The notes under the pieces are model-generated. The model saw only the letters and a program-made list of their open reading frames with translations. It was not told where the DNA came from and searched no databases. A program made the position numbers and the translations under genes. Below, piece after piece: positions 1 through 6,039 of a stretch of 34,036 bases of DNA (position 1 is its first letter; every line of letters starts with the position of its first letter). Origin of the DNA: JAFHCF01 sp048497495 (lineage in GTDB: Bacteria > Pseudomonadota > Alphaproteobacteria > Rhizobiales > Ancalomicrobiaceae); assembly GCA_048497495.1 (NCBI GenBank), contig JAFHCF010000262.1, forward strand, positions 1-34,036, written 5' to 3'.

Positions 1-2
1 CC

Positions 3-470
3 CCCCCCCCGACCCCGCCGCCCGCGCCGGCCCCCGGTTCCGGCGAGGCATCGCCCGCGCCCGCCGGACGCCCGCCGCGCCTCGCCAAGATGTCCGACGC
101 TCCGGCCTCGGCCCCGGCCGTGGCGGAAAGCGCTCCCGCGCCGACCGGCCGTCCGCCGCGCCTCGCCAAGGCGTCCGACGCTCCGGCCCCGGCCCAGGCC
201 GTCGCGGTGAGCCCGCCCGCGCCGACCGCTCGCCCACCGCGCCTCGCCAAGGCGTCGGAAGGTCCGGCTCCGGCCTCGGCCGTCGCCGAAGCGCCGCCGG
301 CGCCGTCCCGTCCGCCCCGCCTCGCCCGCAAGAGCGCCGCGCCGGCGGCTCCATCCGCCGCTCCGGCTCGCGCCGCCGAACCGAAACCCGTCTCCAAACC
401 GGCGGCGACGCCGGCTCGGAGCCGGGCGAAGGACCGCCGAGGCATCCGCCTCAAGACCGATCTGGCCTGA
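3..470 (+). CDS. Pro/Ala-rich tandem-repeat protein, 5' end outside the window
   Basis: The reading frame is open from the first bases of the window and the repeat pattern continues upstream of the first internal ATG (position 90), so the true start lies outside the window. The visible part is almost entirely Pro, Ala, Ser and Arg/Lys. It carries four copies of a basic RPPRLAK-type heptad, spaced 27, 27 and 26 residues apart, and a basic C-terminal tail rich in Lys and Arg. No enzymatic domain is recognisable, and the composition predicts intrinsic disorder. The gene lies 15 bp upstream of an exported protein and heads a same-strand group that includes a ParA-type ATPase. Disordered basic proteins often act as adaptors for such ATPases, so an adaptor role is possible, but it is only an inference. 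It could also be a linker region of a larger protein, since the N terminus is unseen. Confidence 0.6.
   Translation, partial: PPPTPPPAPAPGSGEASPAPAGRPPRLAKMSDAPASAPAVAESAPAPTGRPPRLAKASDAPAPAQAVAVSPPAPTARPPRLAKASEGPAPASAVAEAPPAPSRPPRLARKSAAPAAPSAAPARAAEPKPVSKPAATPARSRAKDRRGIRLKTDLA
69..329 (+). repeat. 81-bp in-frame tandem repeats
   Basis: Units starting at about 69, 150, 231 and 309 each encode the heptad RPPRLAK (RPPRLAR in the last) followed by a Pro/Ala/Ser spacer. Spacing is 81, 81 and 78 bp. The fourth unit breaks down after the heptad. Confidence 0.75.
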
Positions 471-485
471 CGAAGGAGAGGACAC

Positions 486-992
486 ATGAGATCCGAGATG
501 TTCGCGGCGATCCTCGCGACGCTGCTCGCCTCCCTCGCGGCACCGGCGGGCGCCGCGACCTGGGGTGAGCTGACGTCGGGCTCGAACGGCGCGCCGCCCT
601 CGCCGGCACCGGCCGGTCCCTACGCGGCGGCGCCGCAGCAGGGCAACTGCCGGAACTGTCAGCCGTCGTCGTCGTCGATGCCGACGACCGGCGGACCGCA
701 GGGCGCGCTGCCCTCGGCGTTGGACGCGCCCGGCGTCGCCCACCTGCCGCCGAGCGCCTTCACCCCGCCGGACGCCTATCTGCCTTTCGGTCGCGACGCC
801 CATCTGCCCGGTGGCGCGACCCAGATCTGGAGTTTCGGCCAGATCAATCAAACCACCGACCCGTTCAATCAGACGGGTCTGAGCACGCCTTTCATGTTCG
901 TGCCGTGGTCGACGCCCCTGTCGGGCTGGACCAATGCACAGACATGGAACTGGTGGCGCGAACGCTCCGGCGTCCGCCCGCCGATCTGGTAG
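486..992 (+). CDS. exported low-complexity protein of unknown function
   Basis: This predicts a 168-residue protein starting at ATG 486, behind an AAGGAGAGG ribosome-binding site. Residues 1-23 form a signal peptide with a hydrophobic core and an Ala-Gly-Ala-Ala cleavage region, so the mature protein should be periplasmic or extracellular. The mature part is rich in Pro, Gly, Ser and Thr. It holds a single CxxC pair near residue 56 and ends in a Trp-rich segment (four Trp in about 20 residues). A PAGPYAAAP stretch near its N terminus is echoed in the next gene (PSGPYAAPAP), suggesting the two products are related or assemble together. I do not recognise a family with certainty. Its position directly before two Gly-rich exported proteins suggests a component of the same envelope or granule structure. 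The CxxC could form a disulfide or bind metal or haem poorly; a CxxCH haem motif is absent. Confidence 0.7.
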   Translation: MRSEMFAAILATLLASLAAPAGAATWGELTSGSNGAPPSPAPAGPYAAAPQQGNCRNCQPSSSSMPTTGGPQGALPSALDAPGVAHLPPSAFTPPDAYLPFGRDAHLPGGATQIWSFGQINQTTDPFNQTGLSTPFMFVPWSTPLSGWTNAQTWNWWRERSGVRPPIW

Positions 993-1040
993 GCCGCAAC
1001 CGCGGTCCGCCGACTTGGGAGGCCTGAGAGGAAAATCACC

Positions 1041-1583
1041 ATGCGTACCTTCGGAAAAATCGCACTCGTCGTGCTCCTGGGCGGGCTGGCCGACGCGGCC
1101 GTCGCCGCCGAGAACCCCGCCGCTCCCCCGCCGTCCGGCCCCTATGCCGCGCCGGCTCCGGGCGCTCAGACCCCGCCGCCGCCTCCGGGCTGGGGCGCCC
1201 CGCCGTGGGCCCAGCAGTCCCAGCAGCAGCAGCAGCAGCCCGACGGCCGCAACGCCGCCGCCCCGCCGCAGGGCTGGGCGCCGCCCCCGCCGCCGCCGCC
1301 GCCGCCCTACTACGGTGGTGGCTATCCGGGCTACGGCTACGGCCCCTATGGCGGCCATCCGGGCTACGGCTACGGCCCCTATGACAACAGCGGCTATGGC
1401 CGCGGTTACGGCCAGGGCTACGGCTACGGCCAGGGTCGCGGTCGCGGCAACATGAGCGGCAACTTCAGCTTCGGCGGCAATGCCGACACCGACATGAACG
1501 GCTGGGGCAATGGCAACGGCCTCGGCGACGGCTGGGGCCGTCGCGGTTGGGGCCCGGGCGGCTGGGGTCCCGGCGGCTGGTGA
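1041..1583 (+). CDS. exported Gly/Tyr/Pro-rich protein, sulfur-globule-protein-like
   Basis: This is a 180-residue product with a GAGAGGAAAA ribosome-binding region before ATG 1041. Residues 1-23 are a signal peptide. The mature protein has three zones: a Pro/Ala-rich N-terminal part with a poly-Gln run and a poly-Pro run, a central zone of GYGYGPYG-type repeats, and a C-terminal Gly/Trp/Asn zone. The C-terminal zone contains RGNMSGNF and GWGNGNGLG motifs. Signal peptide plus Gly-Tyr/Trp repeats matches the composition of the small envelope proteins of bacterial sulfur globules (the Sgp/CV1-CV2 type), but low-complexity resemblance is weak evidence of function. The RGNM and GWGNG.GLG motifs recur in the next gene, so the two are paralogues. 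A Gly-rich outer-surface or matrix protein is the main alternative. Confidence 0.7.
   Translation: MRTFGKIALVVLLGGLADAAVAAENPAAPPPSGPYAAPAPGAQTPPPPPGWGAPPWAQQSQQQQQQPDGRNAAAPPQGWAPPPPPPPPPYYGGGYPGYGYGPYGGHPGYGYGPYDNSGYGRGYGQGYGYGQGRGRGNMSGNFSFGGNADTDMNGWGNGNGLGDGWGRRGWGPGGWGPGGW
1324..1383 (+). repeat. 27-bp perfect direct repeat within the Gly/Tyr-rich gene
   Basis: An identical 27-bp stretch occurs at 1324-1350 and 1357-1383 (period 33 bp, in frame). It encodes the Gly-Tyr-Gly-Tyr-Gly-Pro-Tyr unit. Identity at the DNA level, including third codon positions, points to recent duplication or slippage. Confidence 0.8.
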
Positions 1584-1663
1584 TCGGCGTCCCGCTCGCC
1601 GATCCGACGCCGGCCGTCACGACGGTCGGCCGATCCTCGGCGCGTGGGGCACGATCGGAGATC

Positions 1664-1696
1664 GGGTGAGACGGGCGTTTCGGCTCCGTCTCACCC
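1664..1696 (+). terminator. intercistronic hairpin A (11-bp perfect stem)
   Basis: GGGTGAGACGG at 1664-1674 pairs perfectly with CCGTCTCACCC at 1686-1696, leaving an 11-nt loop. It lies about 80 bp after the stop of one Gly-rich gene and 22 bp before the start of the next. A short TTCCCC follows, with no long T run. It may be a partial terminator or an mRNA-stabilising or processing hairpin. A near copy lies at 2161-2196. Confidence 0.7.
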
Positions 1697-1718
1697 TTCC
1701 CCGTGATGGAGGAACGAG

Positions 1719-2147
1719 ATGAAAGGCATCAGGACGCTTCTGGCTGCCGCCACGCTCGCATCGGCGCTTCTGGTTCCCGCCGCCGCCGAAGCCCAATGGT
1801 GGGGCGGAAGTCCATGGGGCGGCGGTCCCATGGGTGGCGGGCCTTGGGGCGGCTATCCGGGTATGGGCCATCCGGGGCTGGGCTACCCCGGGCTGGGGTA
1901 TCCGGGCCTCGGCTATCCCGGTGCGAGCCTCAACCCCTGGGGCTCGGGCTTCGGGCGCGGCAACATGACCTTCTCGACCGATCTCGGCGGTTGGGGCAAC
2001 GGCCTCGGCAACGGCTTCGGCAACCCGTGGGGCGGTGGTCCCTGGGGCGGCAGCCCGTGGGGCGGCAGCCCCTGGGGTGGCGGTCCGTGGGGCGGCAGCC
2101 CCTTCGGCGGAAGTCCGTGGAGCGGCGGCCCCTGGCGCGGCTGGTGA
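1719..2147 (+). CDS. exported Gly/Trp/Pro-rich protein, sulfur-globule-protein-like
   Basis: This is a 142-residue product; ATG 1719 follows a strong GGAGGA site. Residues 1-25 are a signal peptide ending AEA-Q, with cleavage expected just before the QWW segment. The mature protein is about half Gly. It contains a GYPGLGYPGLGYPG block, then RGNMTF and GWGNGLGNG motifs shared with the preceding gene, then a run of seven to eight PWGGS/PWGGG units ending in GGPWRGW. Such Trp-Gly-Gly-Pro repeats recall sulfur-globule envelope proteins of purple sulfur bacteria. There is no catalytic signature. The stop-codon context (GGCTGGTGATCGGC) and the 3' hairpin match those of the preceding gene, showing that a gene plus its 3' UTR was duplicated. 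Self-assembly into a proteinaceous shell or matrix is a reasonable inference. Confidence 0.7.
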   Translation: MKGIRTLLAAATLASALLVPAAAEAQWWGGSPWGGGPMGGGPWGGYPGMGHPGLGYPGLGYPGLGYPGASLNPWGSGFGRGNMTFSTDLGGWGNGLGNGFGNPWGGGPWGGSPWGGSPWGGGPWGGSPFGGSPWSGGPWRGW

Positions 2148-2160
2148 TCGGCTTCTTCGC

Positions 2161-2196
2161 GGGAGAGACGGGCGGTCTGCTGCGTCCGTCTCTCCC
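2161..2196 (+). terminator. intercistronic hairpin B (11-bp perfect stem), copy of hairpin A
   Basis: GGGAGAGACGG at 2161-2171 pairs perfectly with CCGTCTCTCCC at 2186-2196, with a 14-nt loop. Relative to the hairpin at 1664-1696 one T-A pair has become A-T on both arms, so pairing is preserved. It sits 13 bp after the stop of the Gly/Trp-rich gene, before the TPR gene. Confidence 0.7.
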
Positions 2197-2234
2197 ACTT
2201 CTCCTGACCCATTCGCATCGACGAGGTGTGTCCC

Positions 2235-2828
2235 ATGCTCGCGCGCGTCCTCACGCGTCTCTTCTACGCCGCCGTCTTCTTCGCGCTCGGCGTCTGGGCG
2301 GCGCCGTCGATCGGCGGTCTCGGCGGTATGATCGATTCCAGCCTGGCCGCCGGATCCCGAGGTTTCGACAGCCTGTGGTCCTGGGCGGAGGGAACCGTCT
2401 CGGTGACACCGCCACCGACGAAGACGGCGGCGACGTCGCCGACGGCTCCGGCTCCCGCCGCCACCGCGACCCCGGCGCCCGTGAAGGCGGCCGCCGTCGC
2501 CCCGACCCTCGCGCCGACCGACGAACCGCTCACGGTGGCGCGGGCCGCCAATGCCCGTGGTGACGTCGCCGGCGCCATCCGCGCCTATGACGCGCTCGTC
2601 GCCGAACGCCCGAACGACGTCGTCCTGCGCGGCGAACTGGGCAACGTCTATTGGTCCGCCGGTCGTCTCCAGGATGCCGCCAAGGCCTATCACGGCGCCG
2701 CCCTGGTGCTGATCGCCGCCAGGCGCCTGGACGAGGCCGCCCGCCTCGAAGGCGCGGTCCGCAAGGGCGACGCGGGGCTCGCCGACGACATCGCCCGCCG
2801 TCTCGCCGAGGCGCGGCGCCCGTCGTGA
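2235..2828 (+). CDS. membrane-anchored TPR protein
   Basis: This predicts a 197-residue protein. I chose ATG 2235 over the in-frame GTG at 2226 because GAGGTG at 2223-2228 then serves as the ribosome-binding site. Residues 5-24 are a hydrophobic segment, either an uncleaved anchor or a signal peptide. Residues 57-98 form a Pro/Ala/Thr-rich linker. Residues 99-170 contain helix pairs with TPR spacing (ANARGDVAGAIRAYDALV, then LGNVYWSAGRLQDAAKAY). The C-terminal 25 residues are charged and helical. TPR domains mediate protein-protein contacts, and the N-terminal helix should tether this one to the inner membrane with the TPRs probably in the periplasm, where it could meet the three exported low-complexity proteins encoded just upstream. 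A scaffold role is inferred from that arrangement. Similar small TPR proteins also serve in secretion and peptidoglycan assembly. Confidence 0.7.
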   Translation: MLARVLTRLFYAAVFFALGVWAAPSIGGLGGMIDSSLAAGSRGFDSLWSWAEGTVSVTPPPTKTAATSPTAPAPAATATPAPVKAAAVAPTLAPTDEPLTVARAANARGDVAGAIRAYDALVAERPNDVVLRGELGNVYWSAGRLQDAAKAYHGAALVLIAARRLDEAARLEGAVRKGDAGLADDIARRLAEARRPS

Positions 2829-2840
2829 CGTCGATCGTTC

Positions 2841-2865
2841 GGGTCCGGGCCCGAGGGCCGGATCC
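2841..2865 (+). promoter_or_regulatory. hairpin upstream of the ParA-type gene
   Basis: GGGTCCGG at 2841-2848 can pair with CCGGATCC at 2858-2865 (8 bp including one G-U). It falls in the 63-bp gap between the TPR gene and the ATPase gene, about 10 bp before the purine-rich ribosome-binding region. In such GC-rich DNA, short stems also arise by chance. Confidence 0.4.
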
Positions 2866-2891
2866 GGCGTGGGGGGGAAAGGCCAGAAGAC

Positions 2892-3677
2892 ATGTGCGCT
2901 GCCGAGGCGTCGAAGACCAAGGCCGGGAAGCGGCCGGCGAGGACCGGTGCGAAAGTGCCGGCCGAGGCCGAGAAGAAGAGGGGCGCGGGGACCCCGGCGA
3001 AGGGGGCCGATCCGCGCGACGGACGCTTCGTCGTCGTCGGCAACCTCAAGGGCGGCTCGGGCAAGAGCACCGTGGTGTTCAACTTCGCCGTCTGGCTCGC
3101 CGGCCGGGGCCATCCGGTCCGTCTCGTCGACCTCGATCCGCAGAAGACCCTCACCGATCTCGTCGCGGTCCGCACCGAGGAGGGCTGGGAGCCGGCGCTC
3201 GACCGGCCGTCCGACGACATCGATCTGCCGCCGAGCCCGGCCGGTTCGTGGACGCTGGTCGACGTCGGCGCCGCCGACATGCCCGGCATGCTCGCGGCCA
3301 TCGCGCTCGCCGATCTCGTCCTGGTGCCGGTGATGCCGGGCCAGGCCGACATCTGGGCGACCCAGCGCTATCTGAAGACGATCGATCGCGAACGACCCGA
3401 TCATTGCGCCATCCGCCTCTTCGTCAATCGCGCCGACCCCGGCGACGCGGCGCGCGAGACCCGCGAGGCGGCGGTGGCGCTGGAGGCGATCGCCGGCATG
3501 CTCGGCGCGGTCTCGGTGCTGCCCGCCCGCCTCGGCCGCCGCATCGCCTTCTGCCGCTCACTCTCGGAAGGCTCGGCGGTGTTCGAACTCGAGCCGAAAT
3601 CGAAGGCGAGCGAGGAATTCCAGGCCCTTGCCCAGGCCGTCGTCGAGCCGCGTCGCGGCCGCAACCGAAAGAGCTGA
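2892..3677 (+). CDS. ParA/MinD-type ATPase with basic N-terminal extension
   Basis: This is a 261-residue cytoplasmic P-loop ATPase. A deviant Walker A motif, KGGSGKST with the signature extra Lys, lies at residues 53-60. The A' region (LVDLDPQ) is at 78-84, and a Walker-B-like strand ends in LVDVGAAD where most ParA proteins have DTPP. These identify the ParA/MinD superfamily, whose members position plasmids, chromosomes, carboxysomes, granules and chemosensory arrays by ATP-dependent dimerisation. Residues 1-44 form an unusual Lys/Ala/Arg-rich extension that could bind the nucleoid or membrane non-specifically. No adjacent ParB-type DNA-binding protein is visible, so chromosome partition is unlikely. 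The neighbours are exported and membrane proteins instead, pointing to cargo or envelope-structure positioning. The stop is followed after 1 bp by the membrane coiled-coil gene, so the two are probably co-translated and functionally linked. Confidence 0.85.
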   Translation: MCAAEASKTKAGKRPARTGAKVPAEAEKKRGAGTPAKGADPRDGRFVVVGNLKGGSGKSTVVFNFAVWLAGRGHPVRLVDLDPQKTLTDLVAVRTEEGWEPALDRPSDDIDLPPSPAGSWTLVDVGAADMPGMLAAIALADLVLVPVMPGQADIWATQRYLKTIDRERPDHCAIRLFVNRADPGDAARETREAAVALEAIAGMLGAVSVLPARLGRRIAFCRSLSEGSAVFELEPKSKASEEFQALAQAVVEPRRGRNRKS

Positions 3678-3678
3678 G

Positions 3679-4236
3679 ATGGCCGCCACCGAAACCGTCG
3701 AGAAGCCGGGGCTCGAGAACGACTACCCCGCGCAGATCTATTCGAGCGGCTATCGCCCGCCGGAATACGTCGCCTACCTCGAGCGCGCCTCCGCCGCGAT
3801 CAGGTCGTTGAGGCTGATCGTCGTGGGGCTCCTCGCCGTTTCGGTGGTCCTCGCCGTCTACGGCTTCTTTCTGATCTATCAGTTGACCCGCGACAGCCAT
3901 CAAATGGTCCAACAGACTGTCCGCATGGCCGACGAGATGGTGACGATCAGCCGCTCGATGGCCTCGATGCAGACCAGTGTCGGCGACATGCGCGGCACCA
4001 TCGCCGACCTGCGCGACAGCATCGTCGCGATGAACCGCAATGTCGCCTCGATCGACAATTCGGTCGCCCACATGGCCTCGACGGTCGGGCTGATCCAGCA
4101 CTCCACCAGCAATCTCGACCGCAGCTTCGGTCCGGCGATGGGCATGATGAACAACTTCATGCCCTTCGGCGCCGGCGGCAACACCTGGCGCGGCGCCCCG
4201 CCCTACGCCCCGCCGCCCGGCCAACCGCCGCGCTGA
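3679..4236 (+). CDS. single-pass membrane coiled-coil protein with Met/Gly/Asn-rich tail
   Basis: This predicts 185 residues from ATG 3679, one base after the ATPase stop. An in-frame ATG at 3628 lies inside the ATPase gene and is less likely. Residues 1-43 are soluble and contain a Tyr/Pro-rich motif (YRPPEYVAYLE). Residues 44-68 are one transmembrane helix. Residues 72-148 form a long heptad-repeat coiled coil with many Met, Ile and Val core positions, superficially like a chemoreceptor helix but without the conserved signalling tip. Residues 150-170 are Met/Gly/Asn-rich (MGMMNNFMPFG), followed by a Pro-rich end. With an N-in topology, the short N terminus could contact the ParA ATPase while the coiled coil and tail reach the periplasm. 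That bridging model is inference. The gene ends 8 bp from the convergent pxpC stop. Confidence 0.75.
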   Translation: MAATETVEKPGLENDYPAQIYSSGYRPPEYVAYLERASAAIRSLRLIVVGLLAVSVVLAVYGFFLIYQLTRDSHQMVQQTVRMADEMVTISRSMASMQTSVGDMRGTIADLRDSIVAMNRNVASIDNSVAHMASTVGLIQHSTSNLDRSFGPAMGMMNNFMPFGAGGNTWRGAPPYAPPPGQPPR

Positions 4237-4244
4237 GACGCCTC

Positions 4245-5312
4245 TCACGCCTCACCGTCGAACCCGTTCGCGTCGACGGTGCCGGAGACGAGGTTGTGGC
4301 GGAGCAGGAATTCGGCGTCGAACTCGGCGCGCACCAGCGGCGTCGAGGAGATCGCGCCGGCGAGCCGGGCGCCCAACCGCCGCCGCGCCGCCACCGCCGT
4401 CTCGAGGTCGACCGCCGCGAACCGCACCACCTCTCCCGGCCGGATCTGCGCCATGCGGCCGAGGTCGGCGCCGATCACCGTGGCGATCTTGGGATAGCCG
4501 CCGGTCGGCTGGCGATCGGCCATCAGCACGAAGGGCAGGCCCGAACCCGGCACCTGGACGGCGCCGTGGGCGACCGCGTCGGAGACGATGTCGTGACCGC
4601 GCGCGTGGGCGAGCGGCTCGCCGTCGAGCGCATGGGCCATGCGGTCGGAGCGCGGCGACAGCCGCCAGTCGCGCCCGAGGAAGGCGGCGATCTGGTCGGT
4701 CGCGAAATAGTCGTCCTGCGGCCCGAGGACGACGCGGATCGGCGCCGGATCGGCGGCGAGCCAGGGCGCCTCGAGCCCCATCGGCCCCGAGAGGGCGGCG
4801 CGTGGATCGGCGATCGGCAGACTGTCGCCGGCGGTGAGCATCCGCCCGTCGAGCCCGCCGAGATGCGAACGGGTGTGGGTGGCGCGCGAGCCGAGCACCG
4901 GGGGGACGTCGATCCGGCCGGCGACCGCCAGATAGGTCCAGGCGCCCCGCGCTCCGGCGCGGATCGACAGCCGGCTGCCCGGCTCGAGCCGCAGCGCCAC
5001 GGCGCTCGGCAGCCTTCGTCCGTCGAGACGCAGGTCGAAATCACCGCCGGCGACCGCCAGATCGAGCCCGCCGCCCCTTGCCTCGACCTCGAGCCCACCG
5101 AGCGGGATCTCGATCGCCGCCGCGTCGGGCGGATTGCCGAGGGCGCGCTGGGCGGTGGCGAAGGCGGCCGGGTCCATCGGCCCGCAGCCGGTGACACCAT
5201 AGCGCAGGAAACCGCGCCGGCCGGCGTCCTGTAGCGTCGCGCCGGGACCGGCCGCGACGATCGCCAGTGCGGTTCGCGATCCGGCGGACGCCGGCTCCGG
5301 GGCGAGGCTCAT
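4245..5312 (-). CDS. pxpC: 5-oxoprolinase subunit C (biotin-dependent carboxyltransferase-like, KipA family)
   Basis: This 355-residue protein is one of three subunits that hydrolyse 5-oxoproline to glutamate with ATP, detoxifying cyclised glutamate/glutamine. Family hallmarks are the N-terminal GPGATLQDAGRRGFLRYGV stretch followed by GPMD, the central LGPQDDYF segment, and GLPFVLMADRQPTGGYPKIA with a following IGADLGRMAQ. The start ATG (5312) overlaps the pxpB stop by four bases (ATGA) and has a GGAGG site inside pxpB, so translation is coupled. The protein was once annotated as an antagonist of the KipI sporulation inhibitor or as an allophanate hydrolase-like protein. Physical linkage to pxpA and pxpB makes the 5-oxoprolinase assignment preferred. 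The reading frame continues open far upstream, but that part overlaps pxpB and is not coding. Confidence 0.92.
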   Translation of the reverse strand: MSLAPEPASAGSRTALAIVAAGPGATLQDAGRRGFLRYGVTGCGPMDPAAFATAQRALGNPPDAAAIEIPLGGLEVEARGGGLDLAVAGGDFDLRLDGRRLPSAVALRLEPGSRLSIRAGARGAWTYLAVAGRIDVPPVLGSRATHTRSHLGGLDGRMLTAGDSLPIADPRAALSGPMGLEAPWLAADPAPIRVVLGPQDDYFATDQIAAFLGRDWRLSPRSDRMAHALDGEPLAHARGHDIVSDAVAHGAVQVPGSGLPFVLMADRQPTGGYPKIATVIGADLGRMAQIRPGEVVRFAAVDLETAVAARRRLGARLAGAISSTPLVRAEFDAEFLLRHNLVSGTVDANGFDGEA

Positions 5313-6031
5313 CGCCGTGCCTCCGATTTCGCCACGCTCTCGCCCGCCGCCACCCGGGCCGCCAAGGCGTCGAAAGTGGCGCCGTCGATCGCCTCGAAGC
5401 GGATCTCGTCGCCGACCGCCACCAGGAAGGCCGGATCGCGGGCGGGCGCGAACACCCGTTCGGGCGTCCGCCCGATCACCCACCAGCCGGTCGGCATCGG
5501 CAGCGGCGCGATCGCCGACATGCCGCCGGCGATCATCACCGCGTCGGCCGGATGGGGCGGGCGCGGATGCGCCCGGCGCGACGGCGCCAAGTCGGGGGAG
5601 AGCCCGCCGAGATAGGCGAAGCCGGGTGAGAAGCCGTACATGTGGACGCGCAGGGGCAGGGCGGTGTGGAGCTCGATCAGGCGTCGCGGCGCGAGGTCGA
5701 GACGACCGGCGACCTCCGCCAGGTCCTCGCCGTGGGGGCCCTCGTAGCAGCAGGGGAAGGTCCAGGCCCGCGACGGCCGCGCGGTGATCTCGGCGCCGGC
5801 CTCGAGTTCGAGGATCCGGGCGACGAGCCGCGCCCGCTCGATCACCAGCGGTTCGTAGTGGACGGCGAGCGAGCGGAAGGTCGGGGTGGTCTCGACGACG
5901 CCGTCGATCCGCGCCGCGATCAGCGCCGCGTCGAGGGCGAGGACGCGCTCGTTGAGGCCGGCGTCGATCGTCGCGCCGAATTCGACCACCAGCAGGGTCT
6001 CGCCGCTGTCGAGGAAGCGTAGGGGCACCAT
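5309..6031 (-). CDS. pxpB: 5-oxoprolinase subunit B (KipI family)
   Basis: This 240-residue protein is the partner of PxpC in the ATP-dependent 5-oxoprolinase. Visible family motifs are the N-terminal GETLLVVEFG, the YEP strand, the central GFSPGFAYLGGL, and the GGMSAIAPLPMPTGWW.IGRTP block typical of KipI/PxpB. ATG 6031 is preceded by TGAGGCGCGCC, which gives a GAGG ribosome-binding site overlapping the pxpA stop region. The stop overlaps the pxpC start (ATGA). Length and motif order match ordinary PxpB, and nothing appears damaged. The frame is open well upstream through pxpA, but in that part the translation is Arg-rich nonsense. Confidence 0.93.
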   Translation of the reverse strand: MVPLRFLDSGETLLVVEFGATIDAGLNERVLALDAALIAARIDGVVETTPTFRSLAVHYEPLVIERARLVARILELEAGAEITARPSRAWTFPCCYEGPHGEDLAEVAGRLDLAPRRLIELHTALPLRVHMYGFSPGFAYLGGLSPDLAPSRRAHPRPPHPADAVMIAGGMSAIAPLPMPTGWWVIGRTPERVFAPARDPAFLVAVGDEIRFEAIDGATFDALAARVAAGESVAKSEARR

Positions 6032-6039
6032 GGCGCGCC

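Noticed and set aside
1..60. Poly-C start of the window as a possible artefact or regulatory tract
   Set aside because: It is in frame with the Pro/Ala-rich repeat protein and codes for consecutive prolines, so coding explains it.
1617..3404. Long open frame on the minus strand across the Gly-rich, TPR and ATPase genes
   Set aside because: Its translation is Arg/Gly/Pro-rich with no domain, and it runs antisense to genes with signal peptides, TPRs and Walker motifs. It is an effect of high GC content.
3679..4236. Membrane coiled-coil protein as a truncated chemoreceptor
   Set aside because: It has one membrane helix and a heptad coil but no HAMP domain and no conserved signalling tip. It is complete, with its own start and stop.
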